A stretch of DNA of 64,000 bases, from positions 1 to 64,000 of the forward strand of contig JAABTV010000003.1 of assembly GCA_011389685.1 (NCBI GenBank). Reading direction: 5' to 3'. Source of the stretch: Paracoccaceae bacterium. Its GTDB lineage: Bacteria > Pseudomonadota > Alphaproteobacteria > Rhodobacterales > Rhodobacteraceae. The notes under the pieces are model-generated. The model did not search any database, was not told the DNA's origin, and saw only the letters and a program-made list of their open reading frames with translations. Positions 17,433-28,138 of this stretch are shown piece after piece. Within the stretch, counting starts at the first letter, position 1. Every line of letters begins with the position of its first letter. The translations under genes were made by a program, and so were the position numbers.

Positions 17433-18263
17433 TCAAAGCTCGCCGCGCAGATGCCAAAGCTCGGGGAAAAGCTCGACCTCCAGCATCCGGCGCAGGTAGG
17501 CCACCCCCGAGGTGCCCCCGGTGCCGCGCTTGAACCCGATCACCCGCTCGACCGTGGTGACATGGTTGAACCGCCAGCGGCGGAAATAATCCTCGAGATC
17601 GACCAGCTTTTCGCCCAGTTCATAAAGCGCCCAGTGGTTCGCGGTATCCTCGTAAACCATCTTCCAGCGCGCCTGGATCTCGGGCTGTGCGACATGCGGC
17701 TGACCAAGCTGCGGGGCAGGGGGCGCACCGCCGCCGGTGCCCTCGAACAGCCGCGCGACAACCACGTCGTAAAAGCTGGGGCGATCCAGCTCTTGCTCAA
17801 GCTTTTCAAGCACGTCCGGCACATGCGCATGGGGTTTGAGCATGTTGGGGTTGCGGTTGCCCAGCACGTATTCGATCATCCGGTATTGCCAGGATTGAAA
17901 CCCCGATGACGGCCCAAGCGTGTCGCGAAACCGGGTGTAATCCGCCGGGGTCATGGTGCGCAACACGTCCCACGCGTTGTTGAGCTGCTCGAAGATGCGG
18001 CTCACGCGGGCCAGCATCTTGAACATCGCCTCCAATGCCCCGGCCTCGAGCGCGGCCCGGGCGGCGGAAAGCTCATGAATGGCCAGCTTCATCCAGAGTT
18101 CACTTGTCTGGTGCTGGATGACGAACAGCATTTCGTCATGCGCATCCGACAGCGGGTGCTGTTGATCGAGAAGCGCATCCAGATGCAGGTAATCGCCATA
18201 TGACATCGCCTCTTTGAAATCGAGCCTGGCCCCCTCCTGCCCGGGATCATAGGCGCCACTCAT
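17433..18263 (-). CDS. kynA: Tryptophan 2,3-dioxygenase
   Basis: This heme enzyme opens the indole ring of L-Trp to N-formylkynurenine, the first step of the kynurenine route to anthranilate. The 276-residue length is normal. Diagnostic stretches are [35 protein letters not shown] (with the active-site His after FVIQ), [17 protein letters not shown] and [22 protein letters not shown], which carries the proximal heme His and the Thr of the substrate loop. The start overlaps the CoA ligase stop by four bases. Kynurenine formamidase and kynureninase, the next two enzymes, are not in this window, so the pathway must be completed elsewhere. Confidence 0.97.
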   Translation of the reverse strand: MSGAYDPGQEGARLDFKEAMSYGDYLHLDALLDQQHPLSDAHDEMLFVIQHQTSELWMKLAIHELSAARAALEAGALEAMFKMLARVSRIFEQLNNAWDVLRTMTPADYTRFRDTLGPSSGFQSWQYRMIEYVLGNRNPNMLKPHAHVPDVLEKLEQELDRPSFYDVVVARLFEGTGGGAPPAPQLGQPHVAQPEIQARWKMVYEDTANHWALYELGEKLVDLEDYFRRWRFNHVTTVERVIGFKRGTGGTSGVAYLRRMLEVELFPELWHLRGEL

Positions 18264-19879
18264 TGCTCCGACCTCAGGCGGAAGCGTTGGATCTTGCCGG
18301 TTTCGGTCTTGGGCAGGGCCTTTGTGAACACCACCGAGCGCGGGTATTTATAGGGCGCGATCGTCGATTTCACGTGGTCCTGCAAGAGTTTGACCATCTC
18401 GGGGCCGGGCACCGCACTGGTCGACAGCACCACATGCGCCTCGACAATGGCGCCGCGGTCCTCGTCCGGCAGGCCGATCACCGCGCATTCGGCCACGGCC
18501 TCATGCGCCAGCAATGCCGCTTCGACCTCCGGCCCGGCAATGTTGTAACCCGACGACAGGATCATGTCGTCATTGCGCGCGGCGAAATGGAAATAGCCCT
18601 CCGCGTCCATGAAGAACGCATCGCCTGTGATGTTCCAGCCCTCCTGCACATACTCGCCCTGCCGCTCGCCACGCAGGTAACGGCACCCGGTCGGACCGCG
18701 CACCGCCAGCCGCCCGACCTCGCCGGGGGGCAATTCCTGCCCGTCCTCGCCGATCACCAGCGCCTCGTAGCCCGTGACCGGCTTGCCGGTGCAGGCGGGG
18801 CGGTGGTCCTCGAACCGGTTGGTGACAAAGATATGCAGCATCTCGGTCGCGCCGATCCCGTCGAGCATCGGCTTGCCGGTCTTTTCCATCCATTCGTCAT
18901 AAACCGGGGCGGGCAGGGTCTCGCCCGCGCTGACGGCGGCGCGCAGGCTGGAGAGGTCGGCGCCCTCGTCCATCGCCTTGAGCATGGCGCGATAGGCGGT
19001 TGGCGCGGTGAAACAGACGCTTGCGCGGTATTTCTCGATGATCTCGATCATGTTGGGCGGCGTGGCATTCTCCAAAAGCGTCGCCGCCGCACCGAAGCGC
19101 AGCGGAAAGATCGCCAGCCCGCCAAGGCCGAAGGTAAAGGCCAGCGGGGGCGAGCCCACGAACACGTCCTCGGGCTGCACATCCAGCACCTCGCGCGCGT
19201 AACCATCGGCGATGATCAGGAGATCACGGTGGAAATGCATCGTGCCCTTCGGCTCCCCGGTTGAGCCGCTGGTGAAGCCGATCAGCGCCACGTCATCCTG
19301 TGCAGTCTGGACCGCGTCGAACTGCACGGATTTTTCCAGCGCCAGCCGGTCGAGCTCGGCATCGTGGTTCGAGGTGCCGTCAAAGCCCACCACTGTTTTC
19401 AGGAAGCGCGAACCCTTGGCACAGATCGCCATCTCATCCATCAGCCGCGTGTCGCACAGCGCATGGGTGATCTCGGCCTTGTCGACATATTTCGCCAATT
19501 CGCCCGCGCGCAGCATCGGCATGGTGTTGACCACCACCGCCCCGGCCTTGGTCGCGGCCAGCCAGCAGGCCACCATCGCCGGGTTGTTGGCCGAACGGAT
19601 AAGAACGCGATTTCCGGGCTTTACACCCAGATCCTCAACCAATGCATGAGCAAGCCGATTGGTCCAGTCGGAGAGTTCCTTGTAGGTGCGCCGCCGCCCG
19701 TTGCCGATGAGCGCGGTATGATCGCCAAAGCCGCGCGCCACCATCGCATCGGTCAGTTCCACCCCGGCATTGAGCCGGTCGGGATAATCGAATCCGTCGA
19801 GCCGAAGCTCGGGCCAGGTCTCGGGCGCGGGCAGGTTGTCGCGTGCAAAGCTGTCCGCGTGGGCCGATGGTCTGAGCAT
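18260..19879 (-). CDS. 2-aminobenzoate (anthranilate)-CoA ligase, benzoate-CoA ligase family
   Basis: The 539-residue AMP-forming ligase has the P-loop-like [18 protein letters not shown] (about residues 195-212), the adenylate motif [12 protein letters not shown], the hinge [18 protein letters not shown], and the C-terminal catalytic Lys in [11 protein letters not shown]. Family relatives activate benzoate or 2-aminobenzoate. Adjacency to a 2-aminobenzoyl-CoA monooxygenase/reductase and kynA makes anthranilate the likely substrate (established cluster logic from Azoarcus-type pathways, applied here by inference). It is cytoplasmic and translationally coupled to kynA, with three bases separating it from the upstream acyl-CoA dehydrogenase gene. 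Confidence 0.9.
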   Translation of the reverse strand: MLRPSAHADSFARDNLPAPETWPELRLDGFDYPDRLNAGVELTDAMVARGFGDHTALIGNGRRRTYKELSDWTNRLAHALVEDLGVKPGNRVLIRSANNPAMVACWLAATKAGAVVVNTMPMLRAGELAKYVDKAEITHALCDTRLMDEMAICAKGSRFLKTVVGFDGTSNHDAELDRLALEKSVQFDAVQTAQDDVALIGFTSGSTGEPKGTMHFHRDLLIIADGYAREVLDVQPEDVFVGSPPLAFTFGLGGLAIFPLRFGAAATLLENATPPNMIEIIEKYRASVCFTAPTAYRAMLKAMDEGADLSSLRAAVSAGETLPAPVYDEWMEKTGKPMLDGIGATEMLHIFVTNRFEDHRPACTGKPVTGYEALVIGEDGQELPPGEVGRLAVRGPTGCRYLRGERQGEYVQEGWNITGDAFFMDAEGYFHFAARNDDMILSSGYNIAGPEVEAALLAHEAVAECAVIGLPDEDRGAIVEAHVVLSTSAVPGPEMVKLLQDHVKSTIAPYKYPRSVVFTKALPKTETGKIQRFRLRSEQ

Positions 19880-19882
19880 ATC

Positions 19883-21031
19883 CTATCCTCCCTGATATTG
19901 CCCCAGGGTCTGGCGCGCGATCACCACGCGCTGCACATCCGAGGCACCTTCGTAGATCCGAAGCGCGCGGATCTCGCGATAGAGCTTCTCGACGGTCTCG
20001 CCCGATTTCACCCCGTCGCCGCCATGCAGCTGCACCGCGCGGTCGATGACCTTCTGGGCCTGGTCTGTGGCGAAAAGCTTGGCCATAGCGGCCTCGCGCG
20101 TGACCCGCGGCGCACCGGAATCCTTGGTCCAGGCGGCCCGATAGACCAGAAGCGCCGCCGCATCCACATCGAGCGCCATGTCGGCGATATGGCCCTGAAC
20201 CATCTGCAGATCAAAGAGCGGCGCGCCCTGTACATGGCGGGTCGTGACCCGCGCCACCGACTCCTCGAGCGCGCGGCGCGCAAACCCCAGCGCCGCCGCC
20301 GCCACGGTCGAGCGGAACACGTCGAGCACCGACATCGCAATGCGGAACCCCGCGCCGGGGTCTCCGATCATCGCCGAGGCGGGCACCCGGCAATCGGTGA
20401 AGCGCAGCGTCGCTAGCGGGTGCGGGGCGATGGTCTCCAGCCGCTCGACCACTTCGAACCCCGGCAGGTTTGCCGGCACGATGAAGGCCGAAAGCCCCCT
20501 GGCCCCCGGCGCCTCGCCGGTGCGGGAAAAAAGCGTATAGACATCGGCGATGCCGCCATTGGAGATCCAGGTCTTTTCGCCGCTGAGAACATAATCGTCC
20601 CCGTCGCGCGTGGCCGTCATCGTGGAATTGGCGACATCCGACCCCGAGGCGGGTTCGGTCAGCGCAAAGGCCGAAATCGCCTGTCCCGACCGGGTGAGCG
20701 GCAACCATTCCTGCTTCTGCGCGTCTGTCCCGAACAGCGAGATCGCCCCGGTTCCCAGCCCCTGCATCGCAAAGGCGAAATCGGCCAGCCCGTCATGGCG
20801 CGCCAGCGCCTCGCGAATGAGGCACAATGTACGCACATCAAGTTGCCCGTCCAACGCACCGGAATACTTCAGGAAACCGCTCTCGCCCAGCGCCGAAACC
20901 AGCGCCCGGCAGGCGGCATCGGTGTCGGCATGATCCACATCGAGACCGCCCGCGAAGTCTTCGAGTTCCCCTGCCAGCGCCCGGTGGCGATCCTCGAAAA
21001 ACGGCCAGTTCAGAAAGCTTCGGTCACTCAT
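19883..21031 (-). CDS. Acyl-CoA dehydrogenase
   Basis: The 382-residue FAD enzyme shows [35 protein letters not shown] (flavin and substrate contacts), VQLHGGDGV, and [21 protein letters not shown], with the family's C-terminal catalytic Glu (IYEGAS). It would desaturate a ring-reduced or ring-opened acyl-CoA in the lower part of the aminobenzoyl-CoA route. The start at 21031 follows GAGGGTGCG. The frame extends further upstream into a repeat, which I rejected. It lies in the operon between the enoyl-CoA hydratase gene (98-base gap containing a repeat) and the CoA ligase. Confidence 0.92.
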   Translation of the reverse strand: MSDRSFLNWPFFEDRHRALAGELEDFAGGLDVDHADTDAACRALVSALGESGFLKYSGALDGQLDVRTLCLIREALARHDGLADFAFAMQGLGTGAISLFGTDAQKQEWLPLTRSGQAISAFALTEPASGSDVANSTMTATRDGDDYVLSGEKTWISNGGIADVYTLFSRTGEAPGARGLSAFIVPANLPGFEVVERLETIAPHPLATLRFTDCRVPASAMIGDPGAGFRIAMSVLDVFRSTVAAAALGFARRALEESVARVTTRHVQGAPLFDLQMVQGHIADMALDVDAAALLVYRAAWTKDSGAPRVTREAAMAKLFATDQAQKVIDRAVQLHGGDGVKSGETVEKLYREIRALRIYEGASDVQRVVIARQTLGQYQGG

Positions 21032-21045
21032 CGCACCCTCTTTCA

Positions 21046-21121
21046 TCTTCATCTTGCCGGAAATACTCCGGGCTGGTGACAAGTCGCGCTGCGACTTGCA
21101 CCCGGGGTTGGCCCCCCGGGG
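21046..21121. repeat. Intergenic hairpin-rich repeat (CTTGCCGGAAATACTCCGGG type)
   Basis: The segment contains CCGG-AAATACT-CCGG, a perfect AAGTCGC-GCT-GCGACTT stem (21081-21097), and CCCGGGG-TTGG-CCCCCCGGG. The first part is a motif I remember from between many Rhodobacterales genes. It interrupts an otherwise tightly packed operon and may trim or stabilise the mRNA between the hydratase and dehydrogenase cistrons. Confidence 0.55.
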
Positions 21122-21129
21122 CTCTCAAC

Positions 21130-21930
21130 TCAATCACCTTCGAACACCGGTTTTTCCTTGGCGACAAAGGCGTGATAGGCGCGCTGAAAATCCTGCCCCT
21201 GCATGCAGATCGCCTGGGCCTGCGCCTCGGCCTCGATCGCCATCTCGAGGCTCATCGACCATTCCTGCGCCAGCATGGTCTTGGTCATCATATGCGCGAA
21301 ATTGGGCCCCTCGGCGATGCGCGCGGCCAGCGTCTGCGCCTCGGCCAGAAGATCACCGGCGGCCACTTCGCGGCTGAAAAAGCCCCAGTCCACGCCTTCC
21401 CGCGCCGACATGCTGCGCCCGGTGTAAAGCAGTTCGGCGGCGCGCGACTGGCCGATGATGCGCGGCAGGATCGCGCAGGCGCCCATGTCACAGCCGGCAA
21501 GCCCGACGCGGGTGAAAAGAAACGCGGTTTTCGCCTCGGGCGTGGCCAGCCGGATATCCGAAGCCATCGCCATGATCGCCCCCGCCCCCGCGCAGACGCC
21601 ATCGACGGCGGCGATGATAGGCTTGCCGCAGCCCAGCATCGCCTTGACCAGATCGCCGGTCATGCGGGTGAAGCGCAAGAGCTCTTTCATGGTCATCTTG
21701 GTCAGCGGCCCGATGATCTCGTGCACATCGCCGCCCGAGCTGAAATTGCCGCCATTGGGGGCGATGACCACCGCCTTGACCTCGTCGTCATAGTGCAGGT
21801 CGCGGAACCAGTCGCGCAGCTCGGCATAGGAGTCGAAAGTGAGCGGGTTCTTGCGGTCCGGCCGGTCGAGCGCGATGGTCGCGACCCCGCCGTCGATCTC
21901 GCATTTGAAGTGTTTCACGTCGCTGCGCAT
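21130..21930 (-). CDS. Enoyl-CoA hydratase/isomerase-family protein
   Basis: The 266-residue crotonase-fold protein has the oxyanion-hole segments [14 protein letters not shown] and [23 protein letters not shown]. The acidic catalytic position typical of hydratases (Glu after the second loop) appears in [16 protein letters not shown] as Asp, so the exact chemistry may be hydrolysis or isomerisation rather than simple hydration. The aminobenzoyl-CoA clusters I know include such a crotonase for the step after ring reduction. The ATG overlaps the MarR stop (TGATG) and is at 21930. It is cytoplasmic. Confidence 0.88.
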   Translation of the reverse strand: MRSDVKHFKCEIDGGVATIALDRPDRKNPLTFDSYAELRDWFRDLHYDDEVKAVVIAPNGGNFSSGGDVHEIIGPLTKMTMKELLRFTRMTGDLVKAMLGCGKPIIAAVDGVCAGAGAIMAMASDIRLATPEAKTAFLFTRVGLAGCDMGACAILPRIIGQSRAAELLYTGRSMSAREGVDWGFFSREVAAGDLLAEAQTLAARIAEGPNFAHMMTKTMLAQEWSMSLEMAIEAEAQAQAICMQGQDFQRAYHAFVAKEKPVFEGD

Positions 21931-22412
21931 CAGTCATGCTCCTTCATCGTGTCGCTGAGATGGTCGAGACGGCGGATCATGCCGTCCACGTCGTCGGCAT
22001 CGAGTCCGGCCAGCATCGCGTCGATCCAGCCTTCATGCGCGGCGGCATGGGTGGCGAAGACCTCGCGCCCCTTGTCGGTCAGCCGCACCCGGTGGGCCCG
22101 GCGGTCGCCCGGCACCGAGACGCGAAGCGCGAGCCCCTCCTCGGTGAGCGTGTCGACGATCCCGGTGATATTGCCGTTCGAGACCCGTAGCATCTGGGAT
22201 ATCTCGCTCATCTTCAGGCCCTCGGGGCTGCGATGGAGCGCCGACATCACGTCGAAGCGCGGCAGGGTCGAGGCGAACTCGGCCCTGAGTTTTCGCCTGA
22301 GGCTGGCCTCGATCAGGTTCGATGCCTTCAGAAGCTTGAGCCAGAGCCGCAGCCGCGCCTTGGAGAGCGGCTCTTGCGGTTCGGTCGGGTGGGCTTCGCG
22401 CGCTTCGCTCAT
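21930..22412 (-). CDS. MarR-family regulator of the aminobenzoyl-CoA operon
   Basis: The 160-residue winged-helix protein has [23 protein letters not shown] and [18 protein letters not shown] as recognition helices, and the wing basic motif [12 protein letters not shown]. It is embedded in the operon with a 4-base overlap to the monooxygenase gene and a 1-base overlap to the hydratase gene, which strongly suggests local control. BadR- and GenR-like MarR proteins elsewhere sense aromatic acids or CoA esters. The candidate operators are the CAATATA-containing palindromes in the divergent region at 24800-25002 (inference). Confidence 0.9.
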   Translation of the reverse strand: MSEAREAHPTEPQEPLSKARLRLWLKLLKASNLIEASLRRKLRAEFASTLPRFDVMSALHRSPEGLKMSEISQMLRVSNGNITGIVDTLTEEGLALRVSVPGDRRAHRVRLTDKGREVFATHAAAHEGWIDAMLAGLDADDVDGMIRRLDHLSDTMKEHD

Positions 22413-24709
22413 ACGTTGCCCACCATTTCCGCCTCGCGGTCGGCCAGCCGCCAGAGTTGATCGCGGCCCGCGAGATAGGGCAGGGGCCAGTCGCTGGCCT
22501 GCCGGTCGCCGATCCGGGCCGCCTCGTGGAAGGTCCAGTAGGGATCGGCCAGGTGCGGGCGCCCCACCGCCACCAGATCGGCGCGCCCCGCCATCAGGAT
22601 CGAATTGGCGTGGTCGGCCTCGTAGATATTGCCGACCGCCATGGTCCTGATCCCGGCCTCGTTGCGGATGCGGTCGGAAAAGGGCGTCTGGAACATCCGG
22701 CCATAGACGGGTTGCGCCTCGGTGCTGGTCTGTCCGGCGGAGACGTCGATGATATCGGCGCCCGCCTCGGCGATCATGCGCGCGATCTCGACCGCGTCTT
22801 CGGGGGTGACGCCGTGATCGCCGACCCAGTCATTGGCCGAGATGCGCACGCTCATCGGTTTGCCCTCGGGCCAGGCGGCGCGCATCGCGGTGAAGACCTC
22901 AAGCGGATAGCGCATCCGGTTTTCAAGGCTGCCGCCATATTCATCGCCGCGCGCGTTCGAGATGGGCGAGATGAAGGACGAGATGAGATAGCCATGCGCC
23001 GCGTGCAGCTCGATCATGTCAAAGCCCGCGCGGTCGGCCATCTGCGCCGCCGCCACGAACTGATCGCGCACCAAATCCATTTCGGCGCGGGTGATCTCGC
23101 GCGGGACAGGGTTTTCAGGTGACCACGGGATCGGCGAGGCCGAGACGACCTCCCAGTTGCCATGCGGCAGGGGGGCATCCATCCGCTCCCACCCGAGCTG
23201 GGTCGAGCCCTTGCGCCCGGAATGGCCGATCTGGCAGCAGATCTTCGCCTCCGTCTCGCCATGCACGAAATCGACGATGCGCGCCCATGCACTTTCGTGC
23301 TCGGGCGCATAAAGCCCGGGGCAGGCGGGGGTGATCCGGCCTTCGGCGCTGACGCAGGTCATCTCGGTATAGACAAGCCCAGCGCCGCCCTTGGCGCGTT
23401 CGCCCAGGTGGACAAGATGCCAATCGGTGGGAGAGCCATCGACGGCCTTGTATTGCGCCATCGGCGAGACCACGATGCGATTCTTGAGGTGCATGTCGCG
23501 CAGGGCGAAGGGCGTGAACATCGGCGCGCGCACCGGCGCCTCGGCGGGCATGCCAGCCTGTTCCATGAACCACCGCTCCGCGCTTTGCAGCCATTCGGGA
23601 TCGCGCAGGCGCAGGTTTTCATGGGAAATCCGCTGCGAGCGGGTGAGCAGCGAATAGTTGAACTGCACTGGGTCGAGGTCGAGATAGCGTTCCACCTCCT
23701 CGAACCATTCAAGGCTGTTGCGCGCCGCCGATTGCAGGCGCAGCACTTCGAGGCGGCGTTCGTCCTGATAGCGTTGGAATGCGGCTTCCATGTCGGCTTC
23801 GGAATGCAGGTAATCGGCCAGCGCGATGGCGCTGTCGAACGCGAGCCGCGAGCCCGAGCCGATCGAGAAATGCGCCGTGGCCGAGGCGTCGCCCAGAAGC
23901 ACGACATTCTCGTGATACCATGTCTCGCAGAGCACGCGCGGGAAGTTGATCCAGACCGCAGAGCCTCGCAGATGTTCCGCGTTGGACATGAGCTCATGCC
24001 CGCCGAGATGATCTTCGAACACCTTGCGGCAGGTCTCGACGATCTCTTCCTTGCTCATGCCCTCGAAACCGAACCTGTCCCAGGTCTCCTCGCTGCATTC
24101 GACGATGAAGGTTGCGGTGTTAGCGTCGAACTGATAGACATGCGCCCAGATCCAGCCATGTTCGGTCTTCTCGAAGATGAAGGTGAATGCGTCGTTGAAT
24201 TTCTGATGCGTTCCGAGCCAGACGAACTTGCACTTGCGGGTGTCGATGTCGGGCTTGAAGGCGTCGGCGTATTCCGCGCGCACGCGCGAATTGATCCCGT
24301 CGCAGCCGACGACGATATCGTATTCCTTGCGATAGTCCTCGGCGCTCTTGAATTCGGTCTCGAATTGCAGGCCGACGCCCAGTTCGCGGGCGCGTTCCTG
24401 CAACAGGATCAGCATCTGCTTGCGCCCGATCCCGGCAAAGCCATGGCCGCCGGACACCGTGCGCTGGCCCTTGTGAACAACGGCGATGTCGTCCCAATAG
24501 GCGAAGTGATCGCGGATCGCCTGCGCGCTTTTCGGGTCGTTGGTCTGCAGCTTGTCGAGCGCGTCATCGGAAAGGACCACGCCCCAGCCGAACGTGTCAT
24601 TGGCGCGGTTGCGTTCGATCACCGCGACCTCGTGCGCGGGGTCGCGCAGCTTCATCGATATGGCAAAGTAAAGGCCGGCCGGCCCACCCCCCAGACATGC
24701 AACCCGCAT
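22409..24709 (-). CDS. 2-aminobenzoyl-CoA monooxygenase/reductase (bifunctional)
   Basis: The 766-residue fusion has an N-terminal FAD-dependent aromatic hydroxylase (residues about 1-390: [43 protein letters not shown]) and a C-terminal Old-Yellow-Enzyme FMN domain (about 395-766: [34 protein letters not shown]). This arrangement is that of 2-aminobenzoyl-CoA monooxygenase/reductase, which hydroxylates and then dearomatises the ring using O2 and NAD(P)H. Salicylyl-CoA 5-hydroxylase is a close relative annotated similarly. kynA and the CoA ligase in the same operon favour the anthranilate substrate. It is the promoter-proximal gene, starting at ATG 24709. Confidence 0.93.
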   Translation of the reverse strand: MRVACLGGGPAGLYFAISMKLRDPAHEVAVIERNRANDTFGWGVVLSDDALDKLQTNDPKSAQAIRDHFAYWDDIAVVHKGQRTVSGGHGFAGIGRKQMLILLQERARELGVGLQFETEFKSAEDYRKEYDIVVGCDGINSRVRAEYADAFKPDIDTRKCKFVWLGTHQKFNDAFTFIFEKTEHGWIWAHVYQFDANTATFIVECSEETWDRFGFEGMSKEEIVETCRKVFEDHLGGHELMSNAEHLRGSAVWINFPRVLCETWYHENVVLLGDASATAHFSIGSGSRLAFDSAIALADYLHSEADMEAAFQRYQDERRLEVLRLQSAARNSLEWFEEVERYLDLDPVQFNYSLLTRSQRISHENLRLRDPEWLQSAERWFMEQAGMPAEAPVRAPMFTPFALRDMHLKNRIVVSPMAQYKAVDGSPTDWHLVHLGERAKGGAGLVYTEMTCVSAEGRITPACPGLYAPEHESAWARIVDFVHGETEAKICCQIGHSGRKGSTQLGWERMDAPLPHGNWEVVSASPIPWSPENPVPREITRAEMDLVRDQFVAAAQMADRAGFDMIELHAAHGYLISSFISPISNARGDEYGGSLENRMRYPLEVFTAMRAAWPEGKPMSVRISANDWVGDHGVTPEDAVEIARMIAEAGADIIDVSAGQTSTEAQPVYGRMFQTPFSDRIRNEAGIRTMAVGNIYEADHANSILMAGRADLVAVGRPHLADPYWTFHEAARIGDRQASDWPLPYLAGRDQLWRLADREAEMVGNV

Positions 24710-25021
24710 CGAGACCTCCCATGATTCGCCGGGCCGGAGCGGGGCCCGATGGCGATAATCTGGCCAATGACAGAAAGTATTTCAAGGTTAAAAGTTTTAT
24801 ATATTGATTTTATACCGCATGAAAGGCAAGCTGTCAGTCAGGGATCAGCACGGCCGGGTTTTTCGGGGGTATGCTTACGTTTTTGTTGACAACCGTGGCC
24901 GTGTTGGGAACCCTTAGGGCTGAGCAATATATTGCATCATTCGTGGGCGGGACCCGCGGAAGATTCGGAAGGTGATCCGGGTTTGTGAGGCAATATAGTG
25001 CCGATCAACGGGAGGAAGAAA
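24710..25021. promoter_or_regulatory. Divergent promoter/operator region, aminobenzoyl-CoA and Liv operons
   Basis: This 312-base gap is A+T-rich at 24778-24822 and contains three related sites. TATATTG at 24800-24806 is one half-site. A perfect palindrome GCAATATATTGC lies at 24924-24935, and a near-palindrome GGCAATATAGTGCC at 24989-25002. All share the CAATATA half-site. One lies near the leftward operon and two close to the rightward Liv operon, so a single MarR protein could control uptake and degradation together. GGAGGAAG at 25011-25018 is the ribosome site of the binding-protein gene. Confidence 0.6.
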
Positions 25022-26161
25022 ATGAAACTGAAATCTGTGATGCTCGCGGCCTGTGCCGCGGCGATGACAACCGGCGCGGTTCATGCCGACGGCGTCAAGG
25101 TGGGGATGATCACCACGCTTTCGGGGGGCGGTGCCGGGCTTGGCATCGACGTGCGCGACGGCTTCATGCTGGCGATTCAGCAATCCGGCCGCTCGGATGT
25201 CGAGCTGGTGGTCGAGGACGACCAGCGCAAGCCGGACGTGGCGGTGCAACTGGCCGACAAGCTGGTGCAATCGGAAAAGGTCGATGTGCTGACCGGGATC
25301 ATCTGGTCGAACCTCGCCATGGCGGTGGTGCCTTCGGTGACGGCGCGGGGCAAGTTCTATCTTTCGCCCAATGCCGGACCTTCGGCCCTGGCCGGCAAAG
25401 GGTGCCATCCGAATTATTTCAACGTGTCCTGGCAGAATGACGCGTTCAACGAGGCCGCGGGTGCGTGGGCCTCGGAAAACGGGATCGAGAAGGTCTTTCT
25501 GCTGGCGCCCAATTACCCGGCGGGCAAGGACATGATCGCGGGCTTCAAGCGCTTCTACAAGGGTGAGGTCGCCAGCGAGGTCTATACCAAGCTTGGCCAG
25601 ACCGACTATGCCGCCGAGATTGCCCAGGTCCGGGCGGCGGATGCGGACATGCTCTATTACTTTCTGCCCGGGGGCATGGGGATTTCCTTCATGAAGCAAT
25701 ATGCCGGGTCCGGTGCGGACAAGCCGGTGATGGGTCCGGCCTTCAGCTTTGACCAGGGCATCCTGGGCGCGATCGGCGAGGCGGCGCTGGGCGTCAAGAA
25801 CACCTCGCATTGGTCCAAGGATCTCGATGTGCCGGGCAATGCCGAATTCGTGGCGAGCTTTACCGAGGAATACGGCCGCCTGCCGTCGCTTTATGCCGCA
25901 CAGGGTTACGACACCGGGCTGCTTCTGGTTTCGGCGATGGAAAAGGCCGATGTCTCGGATGCCGATGCGTTCCGCGCCGCGCTGAAAGAGGCGGATTTCC
26001 AGTCGGTCCGGGGCGATTTCAAGTTCGCGGAGAACCATCACCCGATCCACACCATCTACATGCGTGAGGTGGTCAAGGAGGGCGATGTCGTCACCAACAA
26101 GGTGATCGGCGTGGCGGCCGAGGATCACACCGACGCCTATGGCGTTGACTGCAAGATGTAA
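25022..26161 (+). CDS. Liv-type ABC transporter substrate-binding protein
   Basis: The 379-residue periplasmic binding protein has a signal peptide cleaved after AVHA (about residue 22). Its two lobes are of the branched-chain amino acid receptor type (VGMITTLSGGGAGLGIDVRDGF, ELVVEDDQRKPDVAV, YPAGKDMIAGFK). Paralogues adjacent to aromatic degradation genes bind benzoate, anthranilate or related aromatic acids rather than Leu. Divergence from the aminobenzoyl-CoA operon makes an aromatic ligand likely (inference). It is the first gene of a five-gene uptake operon with a strong GGAGGAAG ribosome site. Confidence 0.93.
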   Translation: MKLKSVMLAACAAAMTTGAVHADGVKVGMITTLSGGGAGLGIDVRDGFMLAIQQSGRSDVELVVEDDQRKPDVAVQLADKLVQSEKVDVLTGIIWSNLAMAVVPSVTARGKFYLSPNAGPSALAGKGCHPNYFNVSWQNDAFNEAAGAWASENGIEKVFLLAPNYPAGKDMIAGFKRFYKGEVASEVYTKLGQTDYAAEIAQVRAADADMLYYFLPGGMGISFMKQYAGSGADKPVMGPAFSFDQGILGAIGEAALGVKNTSHWSKDLDVPGNAEFVASFTEEYGRLPSLYAAQGYDTGLLLVSAMEKADVSDADAFRAALKEADFQSVRGDFKFAENHHPIHTIYMREVVKEGDVVTNKVIGVAAEDHTDAYGVDCKM

Positions 26162-26227
26162 GTCCATGGCCGCCGGGGCTTCGCGCTCCGGCGGCCCAGG
26201 CGAAATTCACGGCAGGTTTTCGGGCAT

Positions 26228-27145
26228 ATGGATCTGGTCCTTCTGATCGAACAGCTTCTCAACGGGCTGCAATTCGGGGTCATGCTGTTTCTCATGGCGG
26301 CGGGGCTCACGCTGATCTTCGGTGTGATGGGGCTGATCAACCTCGCGCATGGCTCGCTCTACATGATCGGGGCCTTTGCCGCCGCCGCCGTGGCCTCGGC
26401 GACCGGCAGTTTCATATTGGCGCTGATCGCGTCGCTGGCCGCCGCCGCGATTGCCGGGGTGATCGTTGAAATGGTCGTGATCCGAAGGCTTTACGATCGT
26501 GACCACCTCGATCAGGTGCTGGCCACCTTTGCCCTGATCCTGATTTTTTCCGAAGGCACCCGCTGGGTGTTCGGATCCTTCCCGCTCTATCTCGATGTGC
26601 CGAGCGCCCTGTCGGGCGCGGTCGAACTGCCCTTCGGCATCAGCTACCCGGCCTATCGCCTTGCCATCATCGGGATCGGCTTGGTCGTGGCTTTCGGGCT
26701 GTTCCTGCTGATCACCCGCACGCGGATCGGCATGCGTATCCGCGCGGGCGAGAGCGACCGCGAGATGATCGCGGCACTGGGGGTCAATATCGCGGTGCTT
26801 TACACGGCGATTTTCGCCCTCGGGGCGGCACTTGCCGGATTCGCGGGCGCTTTGGTGGGCGCGATCCAGTCGGTTCAGGTCGGCATGGGCGAACCGGTGC
26901 TGATCCTGGCCTTCGTCACCATCGTGATCGGCGGGATCGGCTCGATCCGGGGCGCCTTTGTCGGTGCGCTTCTGGTCGGGTTGACCGATACGATGGGGCG
27001 GGTTCTGCTGCCGGTTCTTTTCGGCGCCTTCATGAACCCGTCCGCGGCCATGGCGATCGGTTCGGCCCTGGCCTCGATGTCGATCTATATCCTGATGGCG
27101 GCGATCCTGCTGTTCAAACCCACCGGCCTTTACGGGAGCGCCTGA
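26228..27145 (+). CDS. Liv-type ABC permease (LivH-like)
   Basis: The 305-residue inner-membrane permease has about eight hydrophobic segments and the family signature around LLNGLQFGVMLFLMAAGLTL and GLINLAHGSLYMIGAF. The cytoplasmic coupling loop is near ARTRIGMRIRAGESDREMIAALGV. It forms the translocation pore with the LivM-like protein encoded three bases downstream. ATG 26228 lies 66 bases after the binding-protein gene with a CAGGTTTT leader and no strong Shine-Dalgarno. No stretch indicates loss of function. Confidence 0.93.
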   Translation: MDLVLLIEQLLNGLQFGVMLFLMAAGLTLIFGVMGLINLAHGSLYMIGAFAAAAVASATGSFILALIASLAAAAIAGVIVEMVVIRRLYDRDHLDQVLATFALILIFSEGTRWVFGSFPLYLDVPSALSGAVELPFGISYPAYRLAIIGIGLVVAFGLFLLITRTRIGMRIRAGESDREMIAALGVNIAVLYTAIFALGAALAGFAGALVGAIQSVQVGMGEPVLILAFVTIVIGGIGSIRGAFVGALLVGLTDTMGRVLLPVLFGAFMNPSAAMAIGSALASMSIYILMAAILLFKPTGLYGSA

Positions 27146-27148
27146 TCC

Positions 27149-28138
27149 ATGCAGCGGGAAACCCTGATCAACACGGTTCTGACCCTGGGGCTGCTGGCGG
27201 TGCCGCTGGCGGCCTGGGCCATGGACGAACCCTATACGATCACTCTGGCAACCAAGGTCGTGATCTTTGCGTTGGCGGGGGTCGGGCTCAACCTTGCGCT
27301 GGGGCTGGGCGGGCTGGTGAGCCTTGGCCACGCGATGTTCTTTGGCATCGGTGGTTATGCGGCGGGCATCCTGGCCAGCCATGCACAGAGTTACGAGCCG
27401 ATCATGGAATGGCCGTTCCTCATCGAGGGCACGCAATCCATGCCGGTGATCTGGGTGATGGCGATCGTGGTCTCCGCACTGGTGGCGCTGGCCACCGGCG
27501 CGCTGAGCCTGCGCACCTCGGGGGTCTATTTCATCATGATCACCCTCGCGTTCGGGCAGATGTTCTATTACTTCACCATCTCCTGGCCCGCCTATGGTGG
27601 TGAGGACGGGCTGTCGATCTATGTGCGCGACCGCTTTCCGGGGCTCAACACGCTCGATCCGCTGCATTTCTTCGGCCTGTGCTTTGCCTTGCTGATGCTG
27701 GGCCTGTTCATCGTCGCGCGGATCTCGCGCTCGGGGTTCGGCCTGGCGCTCAACGCTGCGCGCCAGAACGAGGCGCGGGTGCGCGCGGTGGGGATCGAAC
27801 CCTATCGCCTGCGGCTCATCGCCTTTGTCATCTCGGGCGCGATCACCGGGCTTGCCGGGGCGCTTTATGCCGATCTCAACCGCTTTGTCAGCCCGGTCAT
27901 GTTCTCGTGGCAGACCAGCGGGGAAATCATGATCTTCGTCATCCTGGGCGGGGTGGCGCGGCTGTTCGGGCCGGTGGCGGGGGCGGCGCTTTTCATCATC
28001 CTGGAAGAGGTGTTGGGCGGTGTGTCGGATTACTGGCACATCTATCTCGGTGCGCTTCTGCTCATTGTCGTGCTGTTCGCGCGCGGCGGCCTGATCGGGG
28101 TTCTGGCCGGACGCAATGGCGGAGGCGGTCATGACTGA
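27149..28138 (+). CDS. Liv-type ABC permease (LivM-like)
   Basis: The 329-residue permease has roughly nine membrane segments. Its family motifs are GLGLNLALGLGGLVSLGHA and the coupling region ISRSGFGLALNAARQNEARVRAVGIEPYRLRL. It pairs with the LivH-like subunit. The stop overlaps the first codons of the LivG-like ATPase gene by eight bases. It lacks the long N-terminal extension of E. coli LivM, as is usual for aromatic-acid members. Confidence 0.93.
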   Translation: MQRETLINTVLTLGLLAVPLAAWAMDEPYTITLATKVVIFALAGVGLNLALGLGGLVSLGHAMFFGIGGYAAGILASHAQSYEPIMEWPFLIEGTQSMPVIWVMAIVVSALVALATGALSLRTSGVYFIMITLAFGQMFYYFTISWPAYGGEDGLSIYVRDRFPGLNTLDPLHFFGLCFALLMLGLFIVARISRSGFGLALNAARQNEARVRAVGIEPYRLRLIAFVISGAITGLAGALYADLNRFVSPVMFSWQTSGEIMIFVILGGVARLFGPVAGAALFIILEEVLGGVSDYWHIYLGALLLIVVLFARGGLIGVLAGRNGGGGHD

